Shown here: positions 52,601 through 62,124 of the stretch, piece after piece
How the letters are laid out: each line of letters opens with the position of its first letter
How positions within the stretch are numbered: the stretch's first letter is position 1
Assembly (NCBI GenBank): GCA_963730225.1
Contig: CAVSQX010000002.1
Span: 1,178,001-1,242,000, forward strand
Reading direction: 5' to 3'
DNA: 64,000 bases
Source of the DNA: CAVSQX01 sp963730225
GTDB taxonomy: Bacteria > Planctomycetota > Phycisphaerae > Tepidisphaerales > Tepidisphaeraceae
Translations under genes and position numbers: made by a program
The notes under the pieces: generated by a model
What the model saw: the letters and a program-made list of their open reading frames with translations, nothing else
What the model was told of the DNA's origin: nothing
The model's database searches: none

Positions 52601-55456
52601 ATGCACCGTCGAAAAACCCATCCGCTGGCTGAGGCAGCGCGCGCAACATGCTGTGAGTTGCTCGAACCGCGAGCGTATCTGTCGCTCACGTTCTCGTCGA
52701 CGGTCGGTTCGACGACCGTCACCGGTGCCCGCGCCCCGATCGTGTCGGGATTTTACGAAGGCAACAGCAATCCGGTCGATCTGGCGGTGGCGACTTCCAC
52801 GGCGGTGCAGATTCTGCTCGGCGACGGCACGGGCGATTTCACCGTGGGCGGAAGCATCCCGCTGCCCACCAATCCCGCCAGTGAAACCCCCTTCTTATCG
52901 TCGAAATTCATCGGCAGCGATGCCGACATCGTCACGTTGTCGCAAACGTCGGGCGACGGCGTGATCACTTACTGGTCGAGCAATGGTGACGGCACGTTCT
53001 CACAACTAACCACCAGCTCGATCACCGACAACGGTGCTGGTTTCACGCCGATCTCCGGAGTCGTCGGGGATTTCGCCGAAGACGGTGATTTGGCTGTCAT
53101 CGGCAAGCCCGGCTCGGGCAGCAATCTGGTGTTGGCCATCATGACCAACAACGGCGACGGCACTTTCACCGAGGCGGCCGACTATCCGATCACCGATTCG
53201 AGCGCTTCGGGAACCATCACCGACGAGCAGGTTCTCACCAGCAACGACAACATCTGGATCAACGACGGAAGCAGCCATCACCTGGCCGTCTTCCTTGGCA
53301 ACGGCGATGGCACGTTCGATCAGCAGACGCCCATTTCGCTGACGGCGTCGCTGATCGCCGAGGGGCAATTCACCGACAGCGGGAATGAAGACATTGTCGC
53401 CGTCAACGGAGATCAACTCACGTTGATGGAGGGCGCCGGCGACGGCACGTTCAGCGCGCAGACGCCGATCACGCTGGCCGGGACGATCACCTCCATTCAC
53501 GACGGCGACATGGACCGCGACGGCAACACCGACATCGTCACCAACGAAGGCGTTCTTCTGGGCAACGGCGACGGCACCTTCCAAACGCCTGCGATTGCAT
53601 TGCCCGCAGCCATCAGCGCCAGCGGCAACGCTTCGGACACGGCAGTTTTGGTGGATGTCAACGGCGACGGCAAACTCGATGTCGTCGGTATTGCTGCCGC
53701 CGGCAACGCCGTCGTCACGATGCTCAACACCGGTCTGGCTCCCACGACCGCGAGCCTGGACGCCAACGACACCACCAATCCCGATCTGGGCGACGGCGCC
53801 GCCAATCAGGGCGACGATGTGCAGTTTATCGCCACCGTTACGCCGGTGGATGATTCGCTGACTTTCACCCCGACCGGCACGGTGGAGTTCTTCGACAACG
53901 GCATGGAGCTGGGCACGGCTCCGATGCAGTCCGACGAAACCGCCACGCTCGATGCGGGCACGGGGCTGAGCCAAGGCGTTCTTTCCATCACCGCCGATTA
54001 TCTGGGCGACGGCAACTTTGCCCCCAGCGCGGCCATGGCTTTCACCGAAACCGTTCAGCCCCCACTGCCCTCGACGTTGACTTCGATCGTTCCCACCGCC
54101 AATCCCAGTGCCTTGGGAAGCGATCTCCAGTTCACCGCGACCGTGACCGGCAGCGACACCGACGGCGACACCCCATCGGGCAATGTGGAATTCTTCGATG
54201 GCGGCACCGATCTGGGCGGCACCGATCTGAATGACACGAATACGGCCGGCGTGGCAACCGCCGTCTTCGATGCCGGCACCGCCCTGATTGTCGGACCGCA
54301 TTCGATTACCGCAGATTATAGCGGCGACGACAATTTCGCCGCCAGCGATTCCACTCCCTTTGACGAGACGATTTCGGCAACGGCGATCACACCGGTCATC
54401 GTGCCGGGTACGAGCATCCCAACCTCCATCATCAGCGGAACCGTACATCACGGCAAAGAGTCTGTGAATCTGACCAACAACGGCTCAGCGAGCGAGCACG
54501 GCTTATTCAAGGTGCAGATTTTTGCCTCCACCGATGGACTAGTGGATGACACGGCCATTCCGCTGGGTTCGACCAAGGTCATCCGCACCATCGGCGTCGA
54601 CGCAACCGTTCCAGTTCCCGTTCCCGTCGCGCTGCTCAGTTCGTTACCGCCGGCCTCTTACACCTTGTTGGCGGAAGCGACCGACCCGTTGAGCCATGTC
54701 AGCACATCGGCCAGCGGCCCGGCTCTGGTGGTGGACCCGGCCACCATCGACTTGAGCGCAACCGTCTCAATCATGACGCCAAAAACGGGACAAGCGCTGC
54801 CCGGCAAGCCTTACAATCTGGCCGTCGTCGTAACCAACAACGGGAATTCCCTTGCCGTCGGCCCGCTAACGATTGATCTCAGCGATGGCCTGAATTCCGA
54901 TGGATCGGATGCCCTCCCCCTCCCATCCGTGCCCGAGTCGCTGCATCTGCCCGCCGGCAAACAAAAGACCTTCCATATCAGGGAAACCGTGGCCGTCGGC
55001 ACCGTTCCAGACCCGTATTACACCGCGGTCGTCGTCGATCCGGACGACACGTTTAACGAGACGGATCTGTCCAACAACACTGCCGTCATACCAACGCCCC
55101 TGACGGTGCTCGATCCGTATCCGGTCCTGCTGGACGAAACCTATTCCGGACCGTTCAAGGTTCTCCATGGCCCGGACAAGAAGGACACCGTGCAAATCGC
55201 GCTCGATTTCAACAGCGAAAGCGACACGACCGGCGACCTGACCGCGGCCGGCATCGAGACGGTTGCCGGTGACAACTTCGACTTCAGCTTCGAAGGCTCG
55301 ATCAGCCCCAGGGATGTCTTCGCCGGATCAACCAGCAATAACGTCAACAGCGACGTCGCCACATACCACGGCCATCTAATTGGCGACACGCTCAGAGGAA
55401 CATTCGTCAACACCGACGGCGATAGCGGCACGTTTGATATGACGCTGACCATCTGA
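52601..55456 (+). CDS. LEPR-XLL protein with FG-GAP/VCBS, Ig-like and CARDB domains
   Basis: 951 residues with GAGGG upstream. LEPR-XLL motif CELLEPRAYLS at ~18-28. Residues ~45-370 contain repeated NGDGTF/DVNGDGKLDV loops of an FG-GAP/VCBS propeller with calcium-binding potential. Two Big_3-like units follow (TPTGTVEFFDNGMELGTA; TPSGNVEFFDGGTDLGG), then CARDB units and the same C-terminal beta domain as the preceding gene (YSGPFKVLHGPDKKDTVQI). Likely a large extracellular protein. The stop codon overlaps the start of the hexosaminidase gene by one base. Confidence 0.9.
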   Translation: MHRRKTHPLAEAARATCCELLEPRAYLSLTFSSTVGSTTVTGARAPIVSGFYEGNSNPVDLAVATSTAVQILLGDGTGDFTVGGSIPLPTNPASETPFLSSKFIGSDADIVTLSQTSGDGVITYWSSNGDGTFSQLTTSSITDNGAGFTPISGVVGDFAEDGDLAVIGKPGSGSNLVLAIMTNNGDGTFTEAADYPITDSSASGTITDEQVLTSNDNIWINDGSSHHLAVFLGNGDGTFDQQTPISLTASLIAEGQFTDSGNEDIVAVNGDQLTLMEGAGDGTFSAQTPITLAGTITSIHDGDMDRDGNTDIVTNEGVLLGNGDGTFQTPAIALPAAISASGNASDTAVLVDVNGDGKLDVVGIAAAGNAVVTMLNTGLAPTTASLDANDTTNPDLGDGAANQGDDVQFIATVTPVDDSLTFTPTGTVEFFDNGMELGTAPMQSDETATLDAGTGLSQGVLSITADYLGDGNFAPSAAMAFTETVQPPLPSTLTSIVPTANPSALGSDLQFTATVTGSDTDGDTPSGNVEFFDGGTDLGGTDLNDTNTAGVATAVFDAGTALIVGPHSITADYSGDDNFAASDSTPFDETISATAITPVIVPGTSIPTSIISGTVHHGKESVNLTNNGSASEHGLFKVQIFASTDGLVDDTAIPLGSTKVIRTIGVDATVPVPVPVALLSSLPPASYTLLAEATDPLSHVSTSASGPALVVDPATIDLSATVSIMTPKTGQALPGKPYNLAVVVTNNGNSLAVGPLTIDLSDGLNSDGSDALPLPSVPESLHLPAGKQKTFHIRETVAVGTVPDPYYTAVVVDPDDTFNETDLSNNTAVIPTPLTVLDPYPVLLDETYSGPFKVLHGPDKKDTVQIALDFNSESDTTGDLTAAGIETVAGDNFDFSFEGSISPRDVFAGSTSNNVNSDVATYHGHLIGDTLRGTFVNTDGDSGTFDMTLTI

Positions 55457-57045
55457 TGCAACCGACGCACCCGTTCATTGTTCTGGTTCTGCTTTTCGCG
55501 GCGATGGCGTCCACGGCGGCGGCGCAAACATTTCCAACTACCGAGCCAAGCATCATTCCCCGGCCGGCGATGGTCGCGGTTGGCGATGGCGTTTTTCGTT
55601 TGAGCAACGACGCCGCGATTGCCGTCAATGATTCCGCCAGGCCGGTCGGAGATTATCTTGCCGATCTGCTTCGTCCGACGATGACGCTGCGCGTGGTTGA
55701 ACAGGAAGCATCGTCGACGCCGTTGAGCATTCATGTTGATCCCAGCGACGGCGGCGGGCCCGAGGGATACAGTTTGCAGATCACTCCCGGGCGGTTGCAA
55801 ATCCGAGCCGCAACCGCGGCCGGGGCATTTTACGCCGTGCAATCACTGCGGCAGCTTTGCCCGGCGGAAATTGAATCGAAGTCGGCGCAGGCCAGCGACG
55901 GGTGGGACCTTCCGTGCCTGCAAATCGAGGATCGGCCGCGGTATGCGTGGCGGGGAATGATGCTGGATGTCTGCCGGCATTTCCGCGACGTGGCGTATGT
56001 GAAGCGGTTCATCGATCTGCTGGCCCTGCACAAGATGAACACGTTCCACTGGCATCTGACCGACGATCAGGGCTGGCGAATCCAAATCAGGAAATATCCG
56101 AAGCTGACGGAAATCGGCGCGTGGCGTGACGACGGAAACGGCGGGAAATACGGCGGTTTTTACACGCAGGATGAAATCCGTGATGTTGTCGCTTACGCCG
56201 CCGCACGGCACGTCACCATCGTTCCAGAAATCGAAATGCCCGGCCACTGCACGGCGGCGCTGGCGGCGTATCCGGAATTGGCCTGCACCGATGGGCCGTT
56301 CACCGTCCCGACGACATGGGGTGTTTTCAAGGATATTTACGATCCGGCCAAGCCGCACACGTTTGAATTTCTCCAAGATGTTTTGACCGAAGTGATGGAA
56401 TTGTTCCCCGGACAATTCATTCATATCGGCGGCGACGAAGTTCCCAAGGACCGCTGGAAAGCCGACGCCGATTGCCAAGCGCTGATGCAGCGAGAAGGAT
56501 TGAAGAATGAAGACGAATTGCAGAGTTACTTCATTCGGAAGATCGATGCGTTCGTCACCAGCAAGGGCCGGCGAATCATCGGCTGGGATGAAATTCTCGA
56601 AGGCGGTTTGGCGCCGGGTGCGGCGGTGATGAGTTGGCGCGGAATCGAAGGCGGAATCGCGGCGGCGCAGTCGGGTCATGAGGTGGTGATGACACCGATC
56701 AAGTATTGCTACTTTGATCACTATCAATCTCTGGGGCCGGATCGTCCCAAGGCGATCGGTGGATACACACCGCTGGATATGGTTTATTCCTTCGAGCCGA
56801 CTCCGCCGGGACTTTCGCAGCAGGAAGCGGCGCACGTGCTGGGATCGCAGGGGAATTTGTGGTCGGAGTATTTCCCCAGCGACCAGCACACCGATTACAT
56901 GGCGTTTCCCCGGGCCTGTGCGCTGGCGGAAGTTTTATGGACGCCGGCCGATCGTCGCGATTGGGACAGTTTTTCGCATCGATTGCCGGCGTTGCTGTCG
57001 CGGCTGGATCAATTGGGCGTGAATTATTTTCGGCCTTCGCCGTGA
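55456..57045 (+). CDS. Beta-N-acetylhexosaminidase, GH20
   Basis: 529 residues with a signal peptide (FIVLVLLFAAMASTAAAQ). The N-terminal GH20b domain (IIPRPAMVAVGDGVFRL) precedes the catalytic barrel: RGMMLDVCRHF, MNTFHWHLTDDQGWRI, and the catalytic Asp-Glu pair in FIHIGGDEVPKDRW. QGNLWSEY near the end forms the -1 subsite. It removes terminal GlcNAc/GalNAc from chitooligosaccharides or glycans outside the cytoplasm by substrate-assisted catalysis. TGATG overlap with the LEPR-XLL gene suggests co-expression. Convergent with the ROK regulator. Confidence 0.96.
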   Translation: MQPTHPFIVLVLLFAAMASTAAAQTFPTTEPSIIPRPAMVAVGDGVFRLSNDAAIAVNDSARPVGDYLADLLRPTMTLRVVEQEASSTPLSIHVDPSDGGGPEGYSLQITPGRLQIRAATAAGAFYAVQSLRQLCPAEIESKSAQASDGWDLPCLQIEDRPRYAWRGMMLDVCRHFRDVAYVKRFIDLLALHKMNTFHWHLTDDQGWRIQIRKYPKLTEIGAWRDDGNGGKYGGFYTQDEIRDVVAYAAARHVTIVPEIEMPGHCTAALAAYPELACTDGPFTVPTTWGVFKDIYDPAKPHTFEFLQDVLTEVMELFPGQFIHIGGDEVPKDRWKADADCQALMQREGLKNEDELQSYFIRKIDAFVTSKGRRIIGWDEILEGGLAPGAAVMSWRGIEGGIAAAQSGHEVVMTPIKYCYFDHYQSLGPDRPKAIGGYTPLDMVYSFEPTPPGLSQQEAAHVLGSQGNLWSEYFPSDQHTDYMAFPRACALAEVLWTPADRRDWDSFSHRLPALLSRLDQLGVNYFRPSP

Positions 57046-57050
57046 TCGAG

Positions 57051-58196
57051 TTACGCGCCGGCCGCTTCGCTCATCGAAGACATTCGCGCCGCCGAAGATG
57101 TCGGTTCCCACGAATTCAAGTACAGGCTTCCCAGCGCCGCCCACGCCGCCGTTTCCGCCGATTTGTATGCCGGCTGATCCCAGAGATCGATTTGCACTCG
57201 ATTCGCCAGTTCGGTGAGCAGCATCGACCGAATCCGCCGCAGCAGCGCCTGGCAGAAATCGACGTGTCGCACCAGGTCGCTGATCAGCACCAGCCGGTGC
57301 GGCCGCACGAAATTCACGGCGTTGGCGAAGCCCATTCCCAGCAGATCGACCATCTTCTGCACCGCCGCGCTCTGGAGGTGCGTGGTCAGCGCCGTCTCCA
57401 TAGACATTCCGTGCGGCAAACCAAGGCTGTGCAAAAACTCGGAGGAGCAAATACGCTCCAGGCATCCCTTTTGTCCGCAGTGGCAGAGCGCTGTTTCTAC
57501 GGGCATGCGCGTGTGTCCCAGCTCGTTGCCGGCGAGCACGCATCCGCGGTTGGGCCGGCCCTCGATCAGCATCGCGGCTCCCAAAGCGCCGTCGCCGAAT
57601 CCGACCAGCAACATGTCCTGATCCAACTCGGCGCGATGAGTGAGCATCCAGCGAATGGCCAGCGCCTGCATGTCGTTGGTCACGACCAGCGGATGATCAC
57701 CGGCCGCGGCGTAGATGGGCTGGAGCGAGACCGCCCGTTGGCTCGGCAGGACGGAACTCAACAAGATGGCGTGCGCCTGCGGATCGATCAGGCCGGCGGC
57801 GCTGACGCCGATTCCCAGCGTCGGCTCCGACACGGCCTCGGACAACATTCGCGCCGCCGCCGCGACGATTTTGTCGGAATGGGCGATTTCTCGTTTGCGG
57901 ATTTTTCCGGTCAGGTTTCCATTCAAATTCAGATGGCACGCCTCGACGCTTCCCTGGGCGATCATCAAACCAACGACATGGCGGCGAGCCGGGTCGAGCT
58001 CCAGGGGCACGCGCGGCCTTCCGCCGTTGGACCGCAACGGTGCGCACTCTCGCAGCACGCCGATTTCGATCAGCTTTCCGACCAGATTTCCCACGCCATT
58101 GGGCGTCTGGCCCGATCGCTCGTGCAGCTCCCAACGGCTCAAACGCCCGTGTTGCCAGAGCAGCCGAATCACTTCCTGCTGACGCTGATCGAACAA
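57051..58196 (-). CDS. ROK family transcriptional regulator, NagC-like
   Basis: 381 residues. An N-terminal winged helix (EVIRLLWQHGRLSRWELHERSG, NGVGNLVGKLIEIGVL) is joined to a ROK sugar-kinase-like domain with LGIGVSAAGLID and the zinc motif ELGHTRMPVETALCHCGQKGCLE. The kinase phosphate loop is weak, as in NagC and Mlc. It probably senses GlcNAc-6-P or a related sugar. The palindromic operator at 58291-58312 lies in the divergent intergenic region shared with the nagB-type gene, so it would control that gene and itself. Confidence 0.92.
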   Translation of the reverse strand: MFDQRQQEVIRLLWQHGRLSRWELHERSGQTPNGVGNLVGKLIEIGVLRECAPLRSNGGRPRVPLELDPARRHVVGLMIAQGSVEACHLNLNGNLTGKIRKREIAHSDKIVAAAARMLSEAVSEPTLGIGVSAAGLIDPQAHAILLSSVLPSQRAVSLQPIYAAAGDHPLVVTNDMQALAIRWMLTHRAELDQDMLLVGFGDGALGAAMLIEGRPNRGCVLAGNELGHTRMPVETALCHCGQKGCLERICSSEFLHSLGLPHGMSMETALTTHLQSAAVQKMVDLLGMGFANAVNFVRPHRLVLISDLVRHVDFCQALLRRIRSMLLTELANRVQIDLWDQPAYKSAETAAWAALGSLYLNSWEPTSSAARMSSMSEAAGA

Positions 58197-58290
58197 ATTC
58201 GCTCCTTTATGCGCTGAATGTAGCGGTTTTTAGCTTCGATTGGAGCATTTTTCGCTGCCGGGGGAACTTTCGCAAAAAAACTGTTGAAAC

Positions 58291-58312
58291 TTATTATCTG
58301 AATTGATAATAA
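58291..58312. promoter_or_regulatory. Palindromic NagC/Mlc-like operator overlapping the nagB promoter
   Basis: Arms TTATTATC (58291-58298) and GATAATAA (58305-58312) flank TGAATT. The AT-rich 22-base palindrome matches the general ROK-regulator operator layout (TTATT, ~9-11 central bases, AATAA). A TTGAAA hexamer at 58284-58289 sits just upstream, and the right arm contains a -10-like GATAAT, so repressor binding would block the promoter. Confidence 0.65.
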
Positions 58313-58323
58313 TAGGTATTGAC

Positions 58324-60258
58324 ATGAGTTTGATCCACGGCCGCAAAGAGCGAATTCCGACGCGGGTGTTTTCCGACGCCCGACAGGCGAGCGTGACCGT
58401 CGCGGCGGAAATTGCGGCGCTGATTCGCAGCCGCACCGCCGGCAGCGCCAAGCGTTGCATTCTGGGTTTGCCCACCGGCTCCACGCCGGTTTCGGTCTAC
58501 GCGGAACTGGTGCGCCTGCACCGTGAAGAAGGCCTCTCGTTCAAAAATGTCGTCACCTTCAATCTCGATGAATACTACCCCATGAGCCGCGTGGCGCTTC
58601 AGTCGTACTGGCGATTCATGCAGGAGCATCTTTTCAATGAGATCGACATTCCTCCGCAGAACATCCATATTCCCGATGGATCGTTGCCGATCGAAAAAGT
58701 GGCGGCGTTCTGCGAGCAGTATCAAAAGGCGATCGCAGATGCCGGGGGGCTGGATCTGCAATTGCTGGGCATCGGTCGCACCGGCCACATCGGATTTAAC
58801 GAGCCGGGTTCCGGGCGCGATTCGCAAACACGCCTGATCGCTCTGGACAAAGTCACGCGGCTGGATGCGGCGTCGGATTTCTTCGGCGAGCAGGATGTTC
58901 CGCGGCGGGCCATCACCATGGGTGTCGGCACGATTCTGGCCGCCAAGCGCGTCATTCTGATGGCGTTTGGCGAAGGCAAAGCGGCGGTGGTTGCCGCCGC
59001 AGTTGAAGGCCCGCTGACCGATGCGGTGGCGGCGTCGTTCCTACAGGAGCATCCCAACGCGGAGTTTATTCTCGACGAAGCCGCAGCCGCAAAGCTCACG
59101 CGCCTGGCGGCCCCGTGGCTGATCGGGCCGGTTGACTGGAATAAATGCACGACACGCAAAGCTACGATCTGGCTGGCCCGGCAGACGGAGAAGCCCATCC
59201 TCAAGCTCACCGACGAGGATTACAACGAAGGCGGGCTTCAGGATTTCGTCGCGGAGCACGGCCCGGCATACAACATCAACATCGAAGTCTTCCGCGGGCT
59301 GACCGAAACGATCACAGGCTGGCCGGGGGGAAAGCCGGTCGATCGCAAGCGTCCGGGGGATATCAACCGTCCCGGAGATGCGATTTTTCCCAAGCGCGTG
59401 TTGATCTTTTCGCCGCACCCCGATGACGACGTCATCTCCATGGGCGGCACGCTGATTCGCCTGGCCGATCAGGGACACGAAGTGCACGTTGCCTACCAGA
59501 CCTCGGGCAGCATCGCTGTCTTCGACACCGATGCCATTCGGTTCGCGCACTTCGCTTCGGATCTCATGCGTCTTTTCGGCGTCGATGCCAAGGCGCTGGA
59601 GCATATCGGGCGGCGCATCGAAGATTCCGTTCGCCAGAAACAACACGGCCAGGCCGATGCCGTGGAAGTTCGGCAGATCAAATCGTTGATTCGCCGCAGC
59701 GAAGCCAAAGCGGCCGGACGGGCCTGCGGCATCCCGGTCGAACGGCTGCATTTTCTGGACATGCCGTTCTACGAGACCGGCGCGATCCGCAAAAAACCGA
59801 TGGGCGAGGCCGACATCACACTGGTTCAGAATCTGCTGGAAGAACTCAAGCCGCACCAGATTTACGCTGCGGGAGATCTTTCCGATCCGCACGGCACGCA
59901 CCGAGTTTGCCTGGCCGCCATCATGGCCGCCGTGGATCGAATTAAAGATCGCCCGTGGTTTGCGGATGCCGAAATCTGGCTCTACCGCGGCGCCTGGGAG
60001 GAATGGGAGCCGGAGCAGATCGAGATGGCCGTGCCGCTGTCGCCGCAGGAACTTCTCCGCAAACGGCTGGCGGTATTCAAGCATCAATCGCAAAAGGACA
60101 AAGCGATGTTTCCCGGCATCGATGAGCGCGAGTTCTGGCAACGAGCGGAAGATCGCAATCGGGCCACCGCTTCGCTGTACAATCGGCTTGGTCTGGCGGA
60201 ATATGAAGCGATCGAGGGTTTCGTGCGATGTACGCCCGCGGCGGGCCAAGGAAAATGA
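58324..60258 (+). CDS. nagB: Glucosamine-6-phosphate deaminase fused to LmbE/PIG-L-like deacetylase domain
   Basis: 644 residues from ATG 58324; the frame opens slightly upstream at a TTG. The N-terminal ~270 residues are NagB: ILGLPTGSTPVSVYAEL, VTFNLDEYYPM, LLGIGRTGHIGFNEPGS. After a linker, LIFSPHPDDDVISMGGTLIR opens a LmbE/PIG-L zinc-dependent deacetylase domain, with YAAGDLSDPHGTHRV near its C-terminus. The fusion could deacetylate GlcNAc-6-P and then deaminate GlcN-6-P to fructose-6-P. Similar fusions exist in Bacteroidetes and planctomycetes. A separate NagA is not seen in the window. Confidence 0.94.
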   Translation: MSLIHGRKERIPTRVFSDARQASVTVAAEIAALIRSRTAGSAKRCILGLPTGSTPVSVYAELVRLHREEGLSFKNVVTFNLDEYYPMSRVALQSYWRFMQEHLFNEIDIPPQNIHIPDGSLPIEKVAAFCEQYQKAIADAGGLDLQLLGIGRTGHIGFNEPGSGRDSQTRLIALDKVTRLDAASDFFGEQDVPRRAITMGVGTILAAKRVILMAFGEGKAAVVAAAVEGPLTDAVAASFLQEHPNAEFILDEAAAAKLTRLAAPWLIGPVDWNKCTTRKATIWLARQTEKPILKLTDEDYNEGGLQDFVAEHGPAYNINIEVFRGLTETITGWPGGKPVDRKRPGDINRPGDAIFPKRVLIFSPHPDDDVISMGGTLIRLADQGHEVHVAYQTSGSIAVFDTDAIRFAHFASDLMRLFGVDAKALEHIGRRIEDSVRQKQHGQADAVEVRQIKSLIRRSEAKAAGRACGIPVERLHFLDMPFYETGAIRKKPMGEADITLVQNLLEELKPHQIYAAGDLSDPHGTHRVCLAAIMAAVDRIKDRPWFADAEIWLYRGAWEEWEPEQIEMAVPLSPQELLRKRLAVFKHQSQKDKAMFPGIDEREFWQRAEDRNRATASLYNRLGLAEYEAIEGFVRCTPAAGQGK

Positions 60259-62123
60259 AGTTGAAGTTTCATAGGGCAAATCGGCATCGATGTGGCGTTG
60301 AAGCGCTCGAATCCCGCACGATGTTCACGCTAGCCGGGCAGATCGTCGGGTATATTCCGGATTACGAATACGGCAATTTCAGCAAAATCGATCTCACGGC
60401 CGTTACCCATCTGAACTACTTTTCCGTCGTAGCCAACAGCAGCGGAGCGCTGGGCACCACTTCGGCCTCCGGCTACAACTTTTCGCAGCTAACTTCGGTG
60501 GTGAACGCGGCGCACGCGGCATCGCCGCGCGTTTCCGTCAGTATTACCATCGATCCTTCTTCGGCCTTCCAGGAAATCGCGGACAATAACCCTACGCCCA
60601 CCGCTACGGCGACATTCATCACCAATATTCTTTCGTTCTGCTCAACCTACCATCTCGACGGCATTGATCTAGACTACGAACCCGGTTCGTTAACCACGGC
60701 GCAGATTAACTCTTGGGGAAATTTCCTGGCCGCGCTGCACGCGCAAACCGCTGCCGATGGACTCACGTTATCTGAAGCCGTTCAGGCGTCTCAGGACATC
60801 GTGCCCACAGCCGACTACTCCGATCTCGATTGGTTCTACATGATGGATTACGATCTGGAGTACAACAGCAGCGCTCCACTTTCCGACTGGGAGAGCTACC
60901 TCACCAATTGGACGAATTACGGCGTTCCCAAGTCCAAGCTCGTGGTCGGGGTCCCCTTTTACGGCCTGACCGGGACCAGTTGGAGCAACAGCACGGCCGC
61001 CACCTATGGCTCGCTTCTGAGCGCGTATTATTCATCAAATAACGACACCTATCCTGGTCCCAAGATCGACAGCATCACCACCGGCGGAAAGACCTATGGT
61101 TTCGACAGCATCTCCGACGTGCAGAATATGTCCGCTTACATTCTGCAAAACGGCTACGCCGGCATGATGATCTGGGAACTGGGCCAGGACCACTTCACCA
61201 GCACCGGCTACGACCAATACTCCTTGCTGCCGGCGATCAAAGCCGCGTTCACTCTCCCGATCACGGTGTCCGCCGGCGCGTCCTACACCATTACCTCCAC
61301 CGCCCTGACGCTCACCAGCGGCACTATCACCGCCACCGGCGACGTGTCGGCGATCGATCCCAACCTCAGCGTAACGATCGGCAGCGGAGCTTCCCTTATT
61401 CTCGATGCCACCGAACATCTTCCATCTCTTACTATCAACGGCGGCACGGTGAGCGCAAGCGGCGGTGGAGTCATCGTGCTCGGGGCGCTTTCGATTAGCG
61501 GCGGCTCGTTTAATCTGGAGAATGATGATCTGATCATTCACCACGGCAATCTCGCCGCCGTCACCGCACTCATCGCCGTTGGGTACAACGGCGGAAGCTG
61601 GAACGGCTCGACGGGCATCACTTCATCCACCGCAGCCGCGGCCGGCAACACGGCATTGGCGGTGGAGTTGAACAACAACGGGTCTGGCGGCGTTCTGCTG
61701 GGCACGTTCGACGGCCAAACCGTCACCACGAGCGATCTGCTGGTGAAATACACTTATTTTGGCGACGCCGATCTCAACGGCGTCGTAAACGGCAGCGATT
61801 ACACGCTGATCGACAACGGCTTGAACAACGCCCTCACCGGCTGGCGCAACGGCGACTTCAACTACGACGGCGTCGTCAACGGGGATGACTACACTCTCAT
61901 AGACAATGCCTTCAACACGCAAGGCGCGGCGATTCTGGCGCAGCCGGCCGAGCTGATTCTCGTCAGCGCTGTGCCGGTGCCGTCTGCGTTCAAATCAAAA
62001 ACGGCGATCACATTTCCGCCGACGCCCGTTCAAAGCGCGGTTACGGCGTCCGACGACGGCTCATTGGTCGCACCTCAATCCGACAGCATCGACAACATCC
62101 TGACCGACGCAATTGGCGATTGA
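60255..62123 (+). CDS. GH18 glycoside hydrolase with LEPR-XLL start and dockerin-like repeats
   Basis: 622 residues from ATG 60255, overlapping the nagB stop (ATGA). LEPR-XLL-type start (VEALESRTMFTLAG). The GH18 barrel follows: IVGYIPDYEYGNFSKID, catalytic DGIDLDYEPGS (DxxDxDxE with Glu as acid), FYMMDYDLEY and AGMMIWELGQD. After a beta-rich spacer, two dockerin-type units occur (DADLNGVVNGSDYTLIDNGL and FNYDGVVNGDDYTLIDNAF). It probably hydrolyses chitin or chitooligosaccharides at the cell surface. Co-transcribed with the NagB-LmbE gene and probably under the same operator. Confidence 0.93.
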   Translation: MKLKFHRANRHRCGVEALESRTMFTLAGQIVGYIPDYEYGNFSKIDLTAVTHLNYFSVVANSSGALGTTSASGYNFSQLTSVVNAAHAASPRVSVSITIDPSSAFQEIADNNPTPTATATFITNILSFCSTYHLDGIDLDYEPGSLTTAQINSWGNFLAALHAQTAADGLTLSEAVQASQDIVPTADYSDLDWFYMMDYDLEYNSSAPLSDWESYLTNWTNYGVPKSKLVVGVPFYGLTGTSWSNSTAATYGSLLSAYYSSNNDTYPGPKIDSITTGGKTYGFDSISDVQNMSAYILQNGYAGMMIWELGQDHFTSTGYDQYSLLPAIKAAFTLPITVSAGASYTITSTALTLTSGTITATGDVSAIDPNLSVTIGSGASLILDATEHLPSLTINGGTVSASGGGVIVLGALSISGGSFNLENDDLIIHHGNLAAVTALIAVGYNGGSWNGSTGITSSTAAAAGNTALAVELNNNGSGGVLLGTFDGQTVTTSDLLVKYTYFGDADLNGVVNGSDYTLIDNGLNNALTGWRNGDFNYDGVVNGDDYTLIDNAFNTQGAAILAQPAELILVSAVPVPSAFKSKTAITFPPTPVQSAVTASDDGSLVAPQSDSIDNILTDAIGD

Positions 62124-62124
62124 G

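Noticed and set aside
53006..54451. 481-residue minus-strand frame
   Set aside because: Antisense of the FG-GAP/Ig-like LEPR-XLL gene, kept open by its repetitive GC-rich codons.
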